From contig LN554846.1 in assembly GCA_000953695.1 (NCBI GenBank), forward strand, positions 682,001-746,000: a stretch of DNA of 64,000 nucleotides. The letters are read 5' to 3'. Positions 37,708 to 48,240 of this stretch are shown piece after piece (the first letter of the stretch is position 1; each line of letters opens with the position of its first letter). The translations under genes and the position numbers were made by a program. The notes under the pieces are model-generated. The model was given only the letters and a program-made list of their open reading frames with translations, was not told the DNA's origin and made no database searches. The DNA comes from Aliivibrio wodanis (GTDB lineage: Bacteria; Pseudomonadota; Gammaproteobacteria; Enterobacterales; Vibrionaceae).

Positions 37708-38142
37708 ATGACAATAGAACGTACTTTTTCAATTGTAAAACCAGACGCTGTTAAACGTAATTTAATTGGCGCTATTTATCGTCGTATTGAAAAAACAGGT
37801 ATGCAAGTTGTAGCCGCGAAGATGCTTCTTTTAACCAAAGAGCAGGCGCAAGGTTTTTATGCTGAACATGAAGGTAAAGAGTTTTTTGCTGCATTGGTAG
37901 AATACATGACATCTGGACCAGTAATGGTTCAAGTACTTGAAGGTGAAGACGTAATTGTTCGTTACCGTGAATTAATGGGTAAAACAAATCCAGAACAAGC
38001 GGCATGTGGAACTATTCGTTCTGACTATGCAATAAGCATGCGCTACAACTCAGTTCATGGTTCAGATAGCCCAGAATCAGCGGCTCGTGAAATTGCTTAT
38101 TTCTTTGCTGAAGATGAAATTTGTTCTCGTCCAGCAGAATAA
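37708..38142 (+). CDS. ndk: nucleoside diphosphate kinase
   Basis: Ndk equalises nucleoside di- and triphosphate pools via a phospho-histidine. The 144-residue protein has the ATP-binding start ([16 protein letters not shown]) and the active-site His117 in NSVHGSDS. Its ribosome binding site is AAAGGAAAG. A palindromic repeat element follows it. Confidence 0.96.
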   Translation: MTIERTFSIVKPDAVKRNLIGAIYRRIEKTGMQVVAAKMLLLTKEQAQGFYAEHEGKEFFAALVEYMTSGPVMVQVLEGEDVIVRYRELMGKTNPEQAACGTIRSDYAISMRYNSVHGSDSPESAAREIAYFFAEDEICSRPAE

Positions 38143-38180
38143 AGGTATGTTAAAAAGCGAGCTAAGCTTTCTATATTAAC

Positions 38181-38279
38181 TAGAAACTAATTGCTTCGCT
38201 CCCTATAAGAGCAGTGCAGCTTACGCTGTCTGCCTATCTGCTCTTATAGTATCCAGGCACGAAGTGCATATAGTTTCTA
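38181..38279. repeat. palindromic intergenic element, copy C
   Basis: A nested palindrome of 99 bp: TAGAAACTA (38181-38189) / TAGTTTCTA (38271-38279), GCTTCG (38193-38198) / CGAAG (38260-38264), CTATAAGAGCAG (38203-38214) / CTGCTCTTATAG (38238-38249), and CAGC / GCTG around TTAC at the centre. It shares the TAGTTTCTA, CGAAG and CTTATAG words with copy A at 10606. Confidence 0.85.
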
Positions 38280-38383
38280 TTCTTTGATTTTTCCTCATAC
38301 CTCTACCTCTAGTAATATTCTCTCAAAACTTGTACAATTCTGCGCCCGATATTCGCGGTGATGTTATTTATCAGAGAGGCAAC

Positions 38384-39502
38384 ATGACTACAGCTAAAAT
38401 CAATCTACTGGACTTTGATCGTAAAGGACTTCGAGCATTTTTTTCTGAGGAATTAGGAGAGAAAGCATTCAGAGCCGATCAAATTATGAAGTGGATGTAT
38501 CACTTTGGTTGTGATGACTTCGATCAAATGAATAACATCAACAAAAAGCTTCGTGAAAAACTAAAACACAAGTGTGAGATCCGTGCACCTTACGTATCTG
38601 AAGCTCAACATTCAGTTGATGGTACGATTAAGTGGGCAATGAAAGTTGGCGATCAAGATGTTGAAACGGTATATATCCCAGACGGAGATCGTGCAACGTT
38701 ATGTGTCTCTTCTCAAGTTGGTTGTGCTTTGGCGTGTACATTCTGTTCAACTGCTCAACAGGGTTTCAACCGTAATTTAAAAGTATCTGAAATTGTAGGC
38801 CAAATTTGGCGTGCAGCTCGTGAAATTGGTTTAGAGAAAGAAACAGGCCGCCGCCCAATTACAAATGTTGTAATGATGGGTATGGGTGAGCCATTACTTA
38901 ACATGAAAAACTTGATCCCATCACTAGACATCATGCTTGATGATCTTGGTTTTGGTCTGTCTAAACGTCGTGTAACAGTATCTACCTCTGGTGTTGTATC
39001 TGGCCTAGAGCAAATGATTGGTAAAGTGGATGTAGCGCTTGCTATCTCTCTTCACGCCCCAACCGATGAGCTACGTAGCGAAATCATGCCAATCAATGAT
39101 CGTTGGAACATTGAAGCATTCTTAGCGTGTGTTCGTGAGTATATCGAATCATCAAATGCCAACCGTGGTCGTGTGACGGTAGAGTACGTGCTTCTTGATC
39201 ATATTAATGACGATATGAATCATGCAAGACAACTCGCAGAATTGCTAAAAGATACCCCTGCAAAGATTAATTTGATTCCATTTAACCCATATCCTGGGTC
39301 ACCATACAAGAAACCAAGTAATTCACGAATTGATCGATTCATGAAAACACTCATGGAATATGATTTTACGGTAACGGTTCGTAAAACTCGTGGTGACGAT
39401 ATTGATGCTGCTTGTGGTCAATTAGTGGGTGATGTAATCGATAGAACTAAACGTACTCAAACTAAACAGCAAGGTGAAGAAATTCCTGTAAAAACTGTTT
39501 AG
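38384..39502 (+). CDS. rlmN: 23S rRNA/tRNA adenine-C2 methyltransferase RlmN
   Basis: A radical-SAM enzyme that makes m2A2503 in 23S rRNA and m2A37 in tRNAs. The 372-residue protein has the cluster-binding CxxxCxxC in [15 protein letters not shown] and the methyl-accepting/resolving cysteines near residue 120 and in [10 protein letters not shown] use the ATG at 38384 (GAGG before it, start [15 protein letters not shown]); the open frame begins 18 codons earlier. It likely heads the rlmN-pilF-rodZ-ispG-hisS-yfgM-bamB run. Confidence 0.96.
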   Translation: MTTAKINLLDFDRKGLRAFFSEELGEKAFRADQIMKWMYHFGCDDFDQMNNINKKLREKLKHKCEIRAPYVSEAQHSVDGTIKWAMKVGDQDVETVYIPDGDRATLCVSSQVGCALACTFCSTAQQGFNRNLKVSEIVGQIWRAAREIGLEKETGRRPITNVVMMGMGEPLLNMKNLIPSLDIMLDDLGFGLSKRRVTVSTSGVVSGLEQMIGKVDVALAISLHAPTDELRSEIMPINDRWNIEAFLACVREYIESSNANRGRVTVEYVLLDHINDDMNHARQLAELLKDTPAKINLIPFNPYPGSPYKKPSNSRIDRFMKTLMEYDFTVTVRKTRGDDIDAACGQLVGDVIDRTKRTQTKQQGEEIPVKTV

Positions 39503-39532
39503 CCTAGGTGCATCACAGCAAGGGAAGGCAGA

Positions 39533-40294
39533 ATGCAGAAATGGAAAGCAACACTATTAACGTTTGGTCTGTTAATGGGTAGTGGTTGTGTGATGGTTCC
39601 AGAGACTAATGAAATGAGTAAAGAAGAGGTAATTCGAGCTGCTGAAGCTCGAATTACTCTCGGACTAAGTTATTTAAATGCGGGAGATATGATAAAAGCC
39701 CGTGAAAACTTAGAATTGGCTGTACGACACGCCCCTGATTATTATCGCTCCCAAACTTCCCTTGCCTATTATTACCAACAAGTTGATGAAGATATTTTAG
39801 CTGAAAAGGCTTACAAACGAGCATTACGTTCTTCGTCAAAAAATGGTAATGTATTAAATAACTACGGCGTTTTTCTTTGTAAAGGTGGCCGGTATGAGGA
39901 AGCTCAACGTAAGTTTTCTCAAGCAATAGAACAACCTTACTACTATCTTGTTTCGGCAAGCTATGAAAATGCAGCAATGTGTGCATTAAGTAGTGGGGAT
40001 ACAGTGACAGCAAAAACGTATTTTGAGCGCTCATTAGCTCATGATCCGAATCGAGTTCGCTCCACCCTTCAATTGGCTAAATTAAATATTGATGAAGGTA
40101 ACTATTCAGAACCGAGAATTGCGCTGTTTAAATTTACTAAGAAGTACGGATATAAACCTGTCAGCCTAAGCTTACTCATAGAATTAGAAAAAAAAGCCGG
40201 CAATGCGCATTTAGTTAAGAAATACGCAGATTTACTCGAGGCTAAATATCCAGACTCCAGAGAATATCAGAATTATTTAAATTATGACTCATGA
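39533..40294 (+). CDS. pilW: type IV pilus biogenesis lipoprotein PilF/PilW
   Basis: A TPR outer-membrane pilotin that helps PilQ secretin assembly in type IV pili. The 253-residue protein has a lipoprotein signal ending in GSGC (Cys about 19), then roughly five TPR units (ARITLGLSYLNAGDMIKARE, NVLNNYGVFLCKGGRYEEAQ). The position between rlmN and rodZ is the usual one. Its end overlaps the rodZ start by 11 bases. Confidence 0.9.
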   Translation: MQKWKATLLTFGLLMGSGCVMVPETNEMSKEEVIRAAEARITLGLSYLNAGDMIKARENLELAVRHAPDYYRSQTSLAYYYQQVDEDILAEKAYKRALRSSSKNGNVLNNYGVFLCKGGRYEEAQRKFSQAIEQPYYYLVSASYENAAMCALSSGDTVTAKTYFERSLAHDPNRVRSTLQLAKLNIDEGNYSEPRIALFKFTKKYGYKPVSLSLLIELEKKAGNAHLVKKYADLLEAKYPDSREYQNYLNYDS

Positions 40295-41207
40295 ACATAT
40301 TGAAGAAAAAGTAGAAGAAGTAACTGCTCCTGGCCTATTATTACAAGTCGCTCGTAAAGAACAGCAGCTTAGTCTTGAAGATATTTCATCTCGTTTACGA
40401 TTACGTGTTGAAGTCTTAGAGCAAATCGAAGCTGACCAATTTGATATGGGTAAATTAGCCACCTTTACGCGTGGTTATTATCGATCTTACGCTAAATTAG
40501 TTAATGTCCCAGAAGCAGATGTATTATCTGCATTGGATCAATTAGGTAAGGCTAAAATTGAAGAGCATGATATGCAAAGTTTTTCTCGTAAGACAAAAAG
40601 AGAAAAACATGACAATCGTATTATGAAACTAACATGGGTTATTTTTGCTCTGATCTTAAGCATGTCTGTTTTGTGGTGGTGGCAAGAACAGCAACAGTTA
40701 GAAACGGTAGAAGTTTCTAGTGTTGGGGTTGTTCCTACAGAAGAAATTGAGATTGAAGAAAATGCTTTAATTGATACAAATGTGCTACCTGTAGTTGAAG
40801 AGATTACATCACAAGAGCCAGCGCAGGAGCCTAAATTAGAAATACTTAAACCAGAACAACAAGAAAAAAATTCTGAATCAGTAACTACTCAGGTGGTTAA
40901 AGTAGCAGAGGCGGTAGAGGTTCCAAAAGAAGAACCGAAAAGTACAACACTAACAGAAGTAATAGCAATTGAAGATGTAGCAATGACTTTTAGTAATGAT
41001 TGTTGGTTACAAATTAAAGATGCTTCGAATGAGCGTTTATATTCTGGTGTTAAAAAAGCCAACCAAACATTGAAACTGACAGGTAAAGCTCCTTATAAAT
41101 TAATTATTGGTGCACCAAGTGCCGTTACACTAACTTATAAAGGCAAACCTGTTGATTTATCTGCTTATCCAGCAGGTAAAGTTGCACGATTAACCTTACC
41201 TCAATAA
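40284..41207 (+). CDS. rodZ: cytoskeletal protein RodZ
   Basis: RodZ links MreB filaments to the elongasome and keeps rod shape. The 307-residue protein has an N-terminal helix-turn-helix of the Xre type (QLSLEDISSRLRLRVEVLEQ), a single membrane helix at about 115-132 (WVIFALILSMSVLWWW), a Glu/Pro/Thr-rich periplasmic linker, and a C-terminal DUF4115 beta domain (CWLQIKDASNERLYSG). It overlaps pilW, so the pair is coupled. Confidence 0.94.
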   Translation: MTHEHIEEKVEEVTAPGLLLQVARKEQQLSLEDISSRLRLRVEVLEQIEADQFDMGKLATFTRGYYRSYAKLVNVPEADVLSALDQLGKAKIEEHDMQSFSRKTKREKHDNRIMKLTWVIFALILSMSVLWWWQEQQQLETVEVSSVGVVPTEEIEIEENALIDTNVLPVVEEITSQEPAQEPKLEILKPEQQEKNSESVTTQVVKVAEAVEVPKEEPKSTTLTEVIAIEDVAMTFSNDCWLQIKDASNERLYSGVKKANQTLKLTGKAPYKLIIGAPSAVTLTYKGKPVDLSAYPAGKVARLTLPQ

Positions 41208-41219
41208 TGAGTTGATTCC

Positions 41220-42338
41220 ATGCATATAGAGTCCCCAATTAAACGTCGCCAATCTACCCGCATCTATGTGGGTAATGTTCCTATTGGTGATGGTGCACCT
41301 ATCGCTGTTCAGTCAATGACAAATACATTAACGACTGATGTTGCGGCGACGGTAGCCCAAATTAAAGCCCTTGAAAAAGTGGGCGCAGATATTGTCCGAG
41401 TTTCAGTGCCAACAATGGATGCAGCTGAAGCGTTTAAAGCGATTAAGCAGCAAGTCTCAGTTCCTTTAGTTGCTGATATTCATTTTGATTATCGAATTGC
41501 ATTACAAGTTGCTGAATACGGTGTTGATTGTTTGCGAATTAATCCGGGAAATATTGGTAACGAGCAGCGTATTCGTTCTGTTGTTGATTGTGCAAAAGAT
41601 AAAAATATCCCTATTCGAATTGGTGTGAATGGCGGTTCATTAGAAAAAGACATTCAAGTTAAATACAAAGAACCAACGGCCCAAGCGCTACTTGAGTCGG
41701 CAATGCGTCATGTAGATATCTTGGATCGAATGAACTTTGATCAATTTAAAGTTAGCGTAAAAGCATCAGATGTCTTTTTAGCGGTAGACTCTTATCGACT
41801 ATTGGCTAAGCAAATTGCTCAGCCATTGCATTTAGGCATTACTGAAGCGGGCGGTGCTCGTGCTGGCTCTGTTAAATCAGCGGTTGGCCTAGGCATGCTA
41901 TTGTCTGAAGGTATTGGCGATACATTACGTATTTCTTTGGCAGCAGATCCAATCGAAGAAATTAAAGTAGGCTTTGATATTTTAAAATCATTGCGTATTC
42001 GTTCTCGTGGGATTAACTTTATTGCGTGTCCTACCTGTTCTCGTCAAGAGTTTGATGTTATTGCAACAGTAAATGAACTAGAGCAACGTTTAGAAGATTT
42101 AATCACGCCAATGGATGTTTCTCTTATTGGCTGTGTGGTTAATGGTCCAGGTGAGGCTGAAGTCTCTCATATGGGCATTGCCGGAAGTAATCGAAAAAGT
42201 GCCTTCTATGAAGATGGCATTCGCCAAAAGGAACGTTTTGATAACGACAATATTGTTGATAAGTTAGAAGCGAAGATCCGCGCAAAAGCAGCAATGTTAT
42301 CAAAAGAAAACCAAATTGATATTAATCAGGTAGACTGA
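41220..42338 (+). CDS. ispG: 4-hydroxy-3-methylbut-2-enyl diphosphate synthase IspG (GcpE)
   Basis: IspG reduces MEcPP to HMBPP in the MEP isoprenoid pathway using a [4Fe-4S] cluster. The 372-residue protein has a TIM barrel ([12 protein letters not shown]) and the cluster cysteines in [13 protein letters not shown] and GCVVNGPGE. The ATG follows rodZ by 12 bases. Confidence 0.96.
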   Translation: MHIESPIKRRQSTRIYVGNVPIGDGAPIAVQSMTNTLTTDVAATVAQIKALEKVGADIVRVSVPTMDAAEAFKAIKQQVSVPLVADIHFDYRIALQVAEYGVDCLRINPGNIGNEQRIRSVVDCAKDKNIPIRIGVNGGSLEKDIQVKYKEPTAQALLESAMRHVDILDRMNFDQFKVSVKASDVFLAVDSYRLLAKQIAQPLHLGITEAGGARAGSVKSAVGLGMLLSEGIGDTLRISLAADPIEEIKVGFDILKSLRIRSRGINFIACPTCSRQEFDVIATVNELEQRLEDLITPMDVSLIGCVVNGPGEAEVSHMGIAGSNRKSAFYEDGIRQKERFDNDNIVDKLEAKIRAKAAMLSKENQIDINQVD

Positions 42339-42376
42339 TTAATTGTAGATATAAATAAATCCATTGGGAAGTGAAC

Positions 42377-43645
42377 GTGGCTAAAGCAATCCAAGCAATT
42401 CGAGGCATGAATGACTGCCTTCCAACACAATCGCCATTATGGCACAAAGTTGAAGATAGCGTAAAACGCGTTATCAGTGCATACGGTTATAACGAAGTTC
42501 GTATGCCTATTGTTGAGCAAACAAACTTATTTAAACGTGCTATCGGTGAAGTAACCGACGTAGTAGAAAAAGAGATGTACACGTTTGAAGACCGTAATGG
42601 TGATAGCTTAACACTTCGTCCAGAAGGTACAGCAGGTTGTGTGCGTGCTGGGATTGAAAATGGTCTACTGTACAACCAAGAACAACGTTTATGGTACATG
42701 GGTCCAATGTTCCGTCATGAGCGTCCTCAAAAAGGCCGTTACCGTCAATTCCACCAAGTGGGTGTTGAAGTATTTGGTCTGAATGGTCCTGATGTTGACG
42801 CTGAATTGATTATGATGACAGCACGTTTATGGCGTGAATTAGGTATTGATAAGCATGTACGCCTAGAGTTGAACTCAATTGGTTCTCTAGAAGCTCGTGC
42901 TAACTACCGTATAGCATTAGTTGCTTTCTTAGAGCAGCATTTGGATGTATTAGATGACGATTGTAAACGTCGTATGCATACTAATCCAATGCGTGTTCTT
43001 GATACTAAAAATCCTGATGTACAAGCTATTTTAGGTGACGCACCTAAACTATCTGAATATTTAGATGAAGATTCAAAAGCACATTTTTCTGGATTATGTG
43101 AACTACTTGACGCTGCTGGCATCCAATATCAAGTTAATCAACGTTTAGTGCGTGGATTAGATTATTATAACCGTACTGTTTTTGAGTGGATTACAGAAAG
43201 CTTAGGTGCTCAAGGTACAGTGTGTGGTGGTGGTCGTTACGATGGTCTTGTTGAACAACTAGGTGGTAAAGCAACGCCAGCTGTTGGTTTTGCAATGGGT
43301 CTAGAGCGTTTAGTGCTGTTAATGGAAACATTAGAATTAACCAATGTACGTCGTTCAGTAGATGTATACATGGTGACATCTGGTGAAGGTACCTTGATGT
43401 CAGGCATGAAACTGGCAGAATCACTGCGTGAGCAAGTACCAGGTTTACGTGTAATGTGTCACTTCGGTGGTGGTAATTTCAAAAAGCAATTTAAACGTGC
43501 AGATAATGCTGGTGCAGCCGTTGCTCTTATTTTAGGTGAGAGTGAAGTTGCAGAGCAAACTGTTAACGTAAAAGACTTACGAACTGGTGAACAAGAAACA
43601 CTAGCTCAAACAGATGTATTCGCAAAATTAGCTGAATTGATTTAA
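42377..43645 (+). CDS. hisS: histidyl-tRNA synthetase
   Basis: A class II aminoacyl-tRNA synthetase charging tRNA-His. The 422-residue protein starts at GTG (42377, [16 protein letters not shown]), which agrees with other HisS starts; a GTG two codons earlier is in frame. Motif 2 ([19 protein letters not shown]) and the histidine motifs [15 protein letters not shown] and [11 protein letters not shown] are present. The C-terminal anticodon-binding domain starts near residue 325. Confidence 0.96.
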   Translation: MAKAIQAIRGMNDCLPTQSPLWHKVEDSVKRVISAYGYNEVRMPIVEQTNLFKRAIGEVTDVVEKEMYTFEDRNGDSLTLRPEGTAGCVRAGIENGLLYNQEQRLWYMGPMFRHERPQKGRYRQFHQVGVEVFGLNGPDVDAELIMMTARLWRELGIDKHVRLELNSIGSLEARANYRIALVAFLEQHLDVLDDDCKRRMHTNPMRVLDTKNPDVQAILGDAPKLSEYLDEDSKAHFSGLCELLDAAGIQYQVNQRLVRGLDYYNRTVFEWITESLGAQGTVCGGGRYDGLVEQLGGKATPAVGFAMGLERLVLLMETLELTNVRRSVDVYMVTSGEGTLMSGMKLAESLREQVPGLRVMCHFGGGNFKKQFKRADNAGAAVALILGESEVAEQTVNVKDLRTGEQETLAQTDVFAKLAELI

Positions 43646-43656
43646 GAGGATAGGAC

Positions 43657-44268
43657 GTGGAAGCCTACGAAACTGAAGAACAACAAGTTGAAGCCATTAA
43701 AAGCTGGTGGAAAGAAAACGGTAAAGCAGTCGTTATTGGTGGTGTTGTTGGTATTGGTGCAATTTTAGGTTGGAAATATTACCAAGCTGCACAACTTGAA
43801 GCAAAAGAAGTTGCTTCAATTTCTTATGAGCAAACACTAACAGCATTACAAGTATCTGGAGCAGAGGCTGCGGATTCTGCTCAAGCTTTTATTACGGCTA
43901 ATGCCAAAAGCGAATATGCAGCACTTGCAGCACTTCAACTAGCCAAAGTGCAAGTTGAAGCTGCTCAACTTAATGCCGCATTAGAGCAGTTAACTTGGGT
44001 TGCAAGTAACAGCAAGGATGAATCTTTGATTGCTACTGCTCAAGTTCGAATTGCACGTATTCAAGCAGAACAAGATAAATTCGATGACGCTTTAGCGACA
44101 TTAGCAGGTGTTAAACCAGTAAGTTGGTCAGCACGTGTTGCAGAACTAAAAGGTGATATTGCACTTCGTCAAGGTGATTTAGCAACAGCTCGCACAGCGT
44201 ATACAGAAGCATTGCAAGCTGGAACCAATCAAGCGGTTCAAATGAAACTGGATGATTTAGCAGAATAA
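43657..44268 (+). CDS. yfgM: YfgM, SecYEG-associated periplasmic TPR protein
   Basis: A 203-residue inner-membrane protein with one N-terminal helix at about 24-40 (AVVIGGVVGIGAILGW) and a periplasmic TPR-like domain rich in Ala/Gln. In E. coli YfgM partners PpiD at the SecYEG translocon. It starts with GTG preceded by AGAGGA. It lies between hisS and bamB as in E. coli. Confidence 0.92.
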   Translation: MEAYETEEQQVEAIKSWWKENGKAVVIGGVVGIGAILGWKYYQAAQLEAKEVASISYEQTLTALQVSGAEAADSAQAFITANAKSEYAALAALQLAKVQVEAAQLNAALEQLTWVASNSKDESLIATAQVRIARIQAEQDKFDDALATLAGVKPVSWSARVAELKGDIALRQGDLATARTAYTEALQAGTNQAVQMKLDDLAE

Positions 44269-44278
44269 GGACAACTGA

Positions 44279-45436
44279 ATGCGTAAGGTGTTAAAGAAAG
44301 CGGCATTATGTACCTTTGGTTTCTCCATGCTGTTTGGCTGTGCGAGCGAAGAAGATACAATCGTAATGGCACCGGTTCCTGTGGTTCAAAATCAGTTTGA
44401 GCCAACAACGGAATGGACAAGTTCAATTGGTGATGGTGTTGGACACTATTTTTCACGTCTAACACCTGTATATGCTTATCAAAAAGTTTATGTTGCAAGC
44501 AGAGATGGTCTTGTTAAATCGTTGGATCCTGAAAATGGTAAAACTGTTTGGGAAAAAGATTTAGAACAAGACGGAACTGCTCGATTGTCAGGTGGTTTAA
44601 CACTGACTTATGGTAAAGTCTTCATCGGTTCAGAAAATGGTGAAGTGATCACCCTTGATGCTGAAACGGGTGATGAACTTTGGCGTAAGAAAGTCGATGG
44701 TGAAGTACTAGCAAAACCATTAGCAGATGAAGGTTATGTGATTGTTCATACTAGCCGTGGTGCATTGATTGCTTTTGATGCTGAGACGGGTGATGAAAAA
44801 TGGCAGATCAACAGTGAAGTGCCTAACTTAACACTTCGTGGTGATAGTGCTCCTGTTAGTATTTCTGGTGGCGTATTTTGGGGTATGTCTAATGGTCGTT
44901 TAGCCGCTGCATTGATCTCTAAAGGTCAATTGCTATGGCAGCAGCCAGTAGGAACGCCAAAAGGTGCAACAGAAATTGATCGTTTAGTTGATGTTGATGC
45001 TTCTCCGCTTATTTTAGGTGGGCGTTTATATACCATTGGCTATAACGGGCAGTTGATCGCACTTGATCTTCGTTCTGGCCAACCAGTATGGAAGCGTAAT
45101 TACTCATCAGCGACAGATATGTCATCAGATGGTAAGCGCCTTTTCTTAGTAACAGAGAAAGATCATGTTGTAGCAGTTGATGCTCGAAGTGGTACTGAGC
45201 TTTGGAGCAATGAAGAGCTTGAATATCGTCAGCTGACATCACCAATGATCATTGATAATAATATTGTTTTAGCTGACAGTGAAGGTTATCTACACTGGTT
45301 AGACAGAGATACAGGGCTATTTGTTTCTCAACAAGAAATAGATAGTGATGGTATCGCAGTATCACCAATTATTGTTGAAGATGGCTTTTTAATTGTAACT
45401 CGCGAAGGCGATATCAAAAAAATGCGAATTAAATAA
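44279..45436 (+). CDS. bamB: outer-membrane assembly lipoprotein BamB
   Basis: BamB is an eight-bladed beta-propeller lipoprotein of the BAM complex. The 385-residue protein has a lipobox LFGC (Cys about 21) and PQQ-type propeller repeats such as SLDPENGKTVWEKDL, TLDAETGDELWRKKV and AFDAETGDEKWQI. Ten bases separate it from yfgM. A terminator follows, so it ends the operon before der. Confidence 0.95.
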   Translation: MRKVLKKAALCTFGFSMLFGCASEEDTIVMAPVPVVQNQFEPTTEWTSSIGDGVGHYFSRLTPVYAYQKVYVASRDGLVKSLDPENGKTVWEKDLEQDGTARLSGGLTLTYGKVFIGSENGEVITLDAETGDELWRKKVDGEVLAKPLADEGYVIVHTSRGALIAFDAETGDEKWQINSEVPNLTLRGDSAPVSISGGVFWGMSNGRLAAALISKGQLLWQQPVGTPKGATEIDRLVDVDASPLILGGRLYTIGYNGQLIALDLRSGQPVWKRNYSSATDMSSDGKRLFLVTEKDHVVAVDARSGTELWSNEELEYRQLTSPMIIDNNIVLADSEGYLHWLDRDTGLFVSQQEIDSDGIAVSPIIVEDGFLIVTREGDIKKMRIK

Positions 45437-45461
45437 GTTTTATTTGCTATAATTGTGAATT

Positions 45462-45503
45462 GGCTCCAAGTCCTTTTGACTTTGGGGCCTTTTATTGTTT
45501 TTA
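45462..45503 (+). terminator. Rho-independent terminator after bamB
   Basis: GGCTCCAAGTC (45462-45472) pairs with GACTTTGGGGCC (ending 45489) with small imperfections, followed by T-rich sequence. Confidence 0.82.
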
Positions 45504-45519
45504 GATAGTGAAAGATAAT

Positions 45520-45573
45520 CCAATTTGGTGATGGTTTTTATCCGTTCATATTAAAAAACTATCATCAAATTGG
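45520..45573. repeat. 54-bp inverted repeat between bamB and der
   Basis: CCAATTTGGTGATGGTTTTT (45520-45539) is mirrored at 45554-45573 with 18 of 20 bases paired around 14 bases. No T-run follows. It differs in sequence from the 100-bp palindromic elements and lies just upstream of der, so it could be a promoter-region cruciform or another repeat type. Confidence 0.75.
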
Positions 45574-45615
45574 TATTAGCTCGCGCTATGCCTATGATTA
45601 AATTAAGAGGTATAT

Positions 45616-47118
45616 ATGATTCCTGTTGTTGCTCTGGTAGGGCGTCCAAATGTTGGTAAATCGACGCTGTTTAACCGTGTTACGCGTACAAGGGATGCAT
45701 TAGTTGCTGACTTTCCAGGCTTAACTCGTGACCGTAAATACGGCCGTGCTAAGTTAGAAGAGCTTGAATTCATTTTGATCGATACCGGCGGTATTGATGG
45801 AACTGAAGAAGGTGTAGAAACTAAAATGGCAGAACAGTCATTAGCTGCGATTGAAGAAGCTGATGTTGTGTTATTTATGGTTGATGGCCGTGCTGGTTTA
45901 ACATCATCTGATGAAGCGATTGCAAAACACTTACGTTCACGTGAAAAACCAACGTTCTTAGTAGTAAATAAGATCGATGGTATTGATGCTGATGCAGCAA
46001 GTGCTGAGTTCTGGCAATTGGGTATGAATAAAGTTTACCAAATCGCCGCTTCACATGGCCGTGGTGTAACTTCTCTACTTGAGTTAGCTCTTGCTCCTTT
46101 CATGGAAGAGTTAATTGAAGAGTCTTTGAAAGATGAAAATGGTGAGATCATGGATCTTACTGAATTTGAAGATTTCGAAGAAGAAGAAAAAGATCGTACA
46201 GAAGAAGATGCAGAAAAAGATTTCTCACGTCTTCAAGACCAACCAATCAAACTTGCTATTATCGGTCGTCCTAACGTAGGTAAATCAACGCTAATTAACC
46301 GTATTTTAGGTGAAGATCGTGTGGTTGTTTATGATATGCCTGGTACAACTCGTGACTCTATTTATATTCCAATGGAACGTGAAGGCCAAGAATACGTATT
46401 GATTGATACTGCAGGTGTTCGTCGCCGTGGTCGTATCAATGAAACGGTTGAGAAATTCTCTGTAATCAAAACATTGAAAGCGGTTGAAGATGCTAACGTA
46501 GTATTGCTTGTTATCGATGCTCGTGAAAACATCTCAGATCAAGATCTAAGCTTACTAGGCTTTGCATTGAACGCTGGTCGTTCATTAGTTATTGCTGTGA
46601 ATAAGTGGGATGGTCTTGATAATGAAGTTAAAGAGAAAGTGAAATCTGAGTTAGACCGTCGTCTAGGCTTTGTTGATTTTGCTCGTCTTCACTTCATCTC
46701 AGCTTTACATGGTACAGGTGTTGGTCACTTATATGAATCAGTACAAGAAGCGTATGTTTCTGCAACTAAGCGTGTAGGTACATCTGTTCTTACTCGTATC
46801 ATGAAGATGGCTCAAGATGATCACCAACCACCAATGGTTCGTGGCCGTCGTGTGAAACTGAAATATGCACACGCAGGTGGTTATAACCCACCACTTATCG
46901 TTATTCACGGTAACCAAGTAAAAGAATTACCTTCTTCTTACAAACGTTTCTTAATGAACTACTTCCGTAAATCATTAGAAATCATGGGTACACCTATTCG
47001 CATTCAATTCCAGAATAGTGAAAACCCATTTGAAGATCGCGGTGGTAAGTTGACTCTATCTCAAGAACGTCAACGTAAGCGTCTTGTCGGTGCAGTGAAA
47101 AACCGCAATAAAAAGTAA
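45616..47118 (+). CDS. der: ribosome-assembly GTPase Der (EngA)
   Basis: Der is an essential double GTPase in 50S subunit maturation. The 500-residue protein has two G domains with P-loops GRPNVGKST near residues 9 and 217, DTGG/DTAG switch motifs, and NKID/NKWD base-recognition motifs. A very acidic linker ([20 protein letters not shown]) separates them, and a C-terminal KH-like domain follows. A terminator follows 35 bases later. Confidence 0.97.
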   Translation: MIPVVALVGRPNVGKSTLFNRVTRTRDALVADFPGLTRDRKYGRAKLEELEFILIDTGGIDGTEEGVETKMAEQSLAAIEEADVVLFMVDGRAGLTSSDEAIAKHLRSREKPTFLVVNKIDGIDADAASAEFWQLGMNKVYQIAASHGRGVTSLLELALAPFMEELIEESLKDENGEIMDLTEFEDFEEEEKDRTEEDAEKDFSRLQDQPIKLAIIGRPNVGKSTLINRILGEDRVVVYDMPGTTRDSIYIPMEREGQEYVLIDTAGVRRRGRINETVEKFSVIKTLKAVEDANVVLLVIDARENISDQDLSLLGFALNAGRSLVIAVNKWDGLDNEVKEKVKSELDRRLGFVDFARLHFISALHGTGVGHLYESVQEAYVSATKRVGTSVLTRIMKMAQDDHQPPMVRGRRVKLKYAHAGGYNPPLIVIHGNQVKELPSSYKRFLMNYFRKSLEIMGTPIRIQFQNSENPFEDRGGKLTLSQERQRKRLVGAVKNRNKK

Positions 47119-47153
47119 TTTGTAGTTACTTTATTCATACATTATTAAATAAT

Positions 47154-47183
47154 AAAACGCCCATATTAGTTGGGCGTTTTTTT
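47154..47183 (+). terminator. Rho-independent terminator after der
   Basis: AAAACGCCCA (47154-47163) and TGGGCGTTTT (47171-47180) pair perfectly, followed by more T. Confidence 0.92.
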
Positions 47184-47194
47184 AGGTAAAAATC

Positions 47195-48073
47195 ATGACT
47201 CAGTTATCAGCAACAGAGATTCTTTTTTGTCATAACACATGGCAGCACACGTCAGTTATTCAATTAGTCAAAGAAACAGATCAAGGTAAGTGGTTTGTGA
47301 CCAAAGAAACGCCTTTTCATCCAGTCAGTCATATTTGGCCTGATCATCCAGAAGATAAAGGGACAGTACAAATAGGCAACAATGATTACCCAATTCTTGC
47401 TTGTCAGACGGGGGCGATTGAATTGGCAACAGGTGAGCTATATATCGACAAAGATATTCCAATTAAACGTGGTGAATCGGGATGGGTATTTGTTATTTCA
47501 CATTTAATTTCAAAAGATGCCAATTTATCAGTAGAAAACTCTGCAAATTTACAGGTTGATAAAAGGTACCAAGATGCGCTAAGCCGTGGGCATAGTGCAG
47601 GGCACATTGCTTATTTAGCATTAAATAAAATCCTTCATGCTAATTATTGGCGCAAAGATGCAGATCGAAAAGATGAGCTCGGTCATTACAACTTTAATAG
47701 TTATGCTCAAGAAACCAGTTTTGTGACAGAAGATCATTGCGAGGATGTGTATCGACTAGGTAAAACATTACGTAAGCGCGGACTAAATAGTGCAGATATG
47801 ATTACCGATCTTGATGTGATTGCAGAGCAAGTTAATAAGCAAATAATTGAGTGGTTAGCCTTAGAAAATGAAGTAATTATTGAATGTGAAGGGAAAGCGT
47901 TAACAGATTCACGTTACTGGATAGCAGATTTTGGTATAGATGGAGTAGCAAAACTACCTTGTGGTGGTACTCATGTCTCTTCATTTATTGAGTATCAAGA
48001 GATCAATGTTCAATTAAAGATGCAAAGTGAGCAAGAGCTACTAATGCTGACTCGATCTAAACAGCGAATATAA
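47195..48073 (+). CDS. AlaX-like alanyl-tRNA editing hydrolase
   Basis: A 292-residue protein related to the editing domain of alanyl-tRNA synthetase. The zinc-binding pairs are His133/His137 (RGHSAGHIAY) and Cys256/His260 (LPCGGTHV), the standard HxxxH and CxxxH layout. It probably removes serine or glycine from mischarged tRNA-Ala, inferred from the family. It starts close to the der terminator. Its position next to the gap that I read as crtS corresponds to V. cholerae VC0764 (from memory). Confidence 0.85.
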   Translation: MTQLSATEILFCHNTWQHTSVIQLVKETDQGKWFVTKETPFHPVSHIWPDHPEDKGTVQIGNNDYPILACQTGAIELATGELYIDKDIPIKRGESGWVFVISHLISKDANLSVENSANLQVDKRYQDALSRGHSAGHIAYLALNKILHANYWRKDADRKDELGHYNFNSYAQETSFVTEDHCEDVYRLGKTLRKRGLNSADMITDLDVIAEQVNKQIIEWLALENEVIIECEGKALTDSRYWIADFGIDGVAKLPCGGTHVSSFIEYQEINVQLKMQSEQELLMLTRSKQRI

Positions 48074-48240
48074 AATTGAAATTACATAACATGTAGATCT
48101 TATGCTGTATTTAAGGTAAATCGAGTGTTTTTGACTTAAATGGGAAGTAAAACCTTTATTGATACTCTGTTTTATCTAATTTTTATGACATTAATTGAAG
48201 TTTTATATCGTTTAAAATCGAAATGCAGGATATGTAACTA

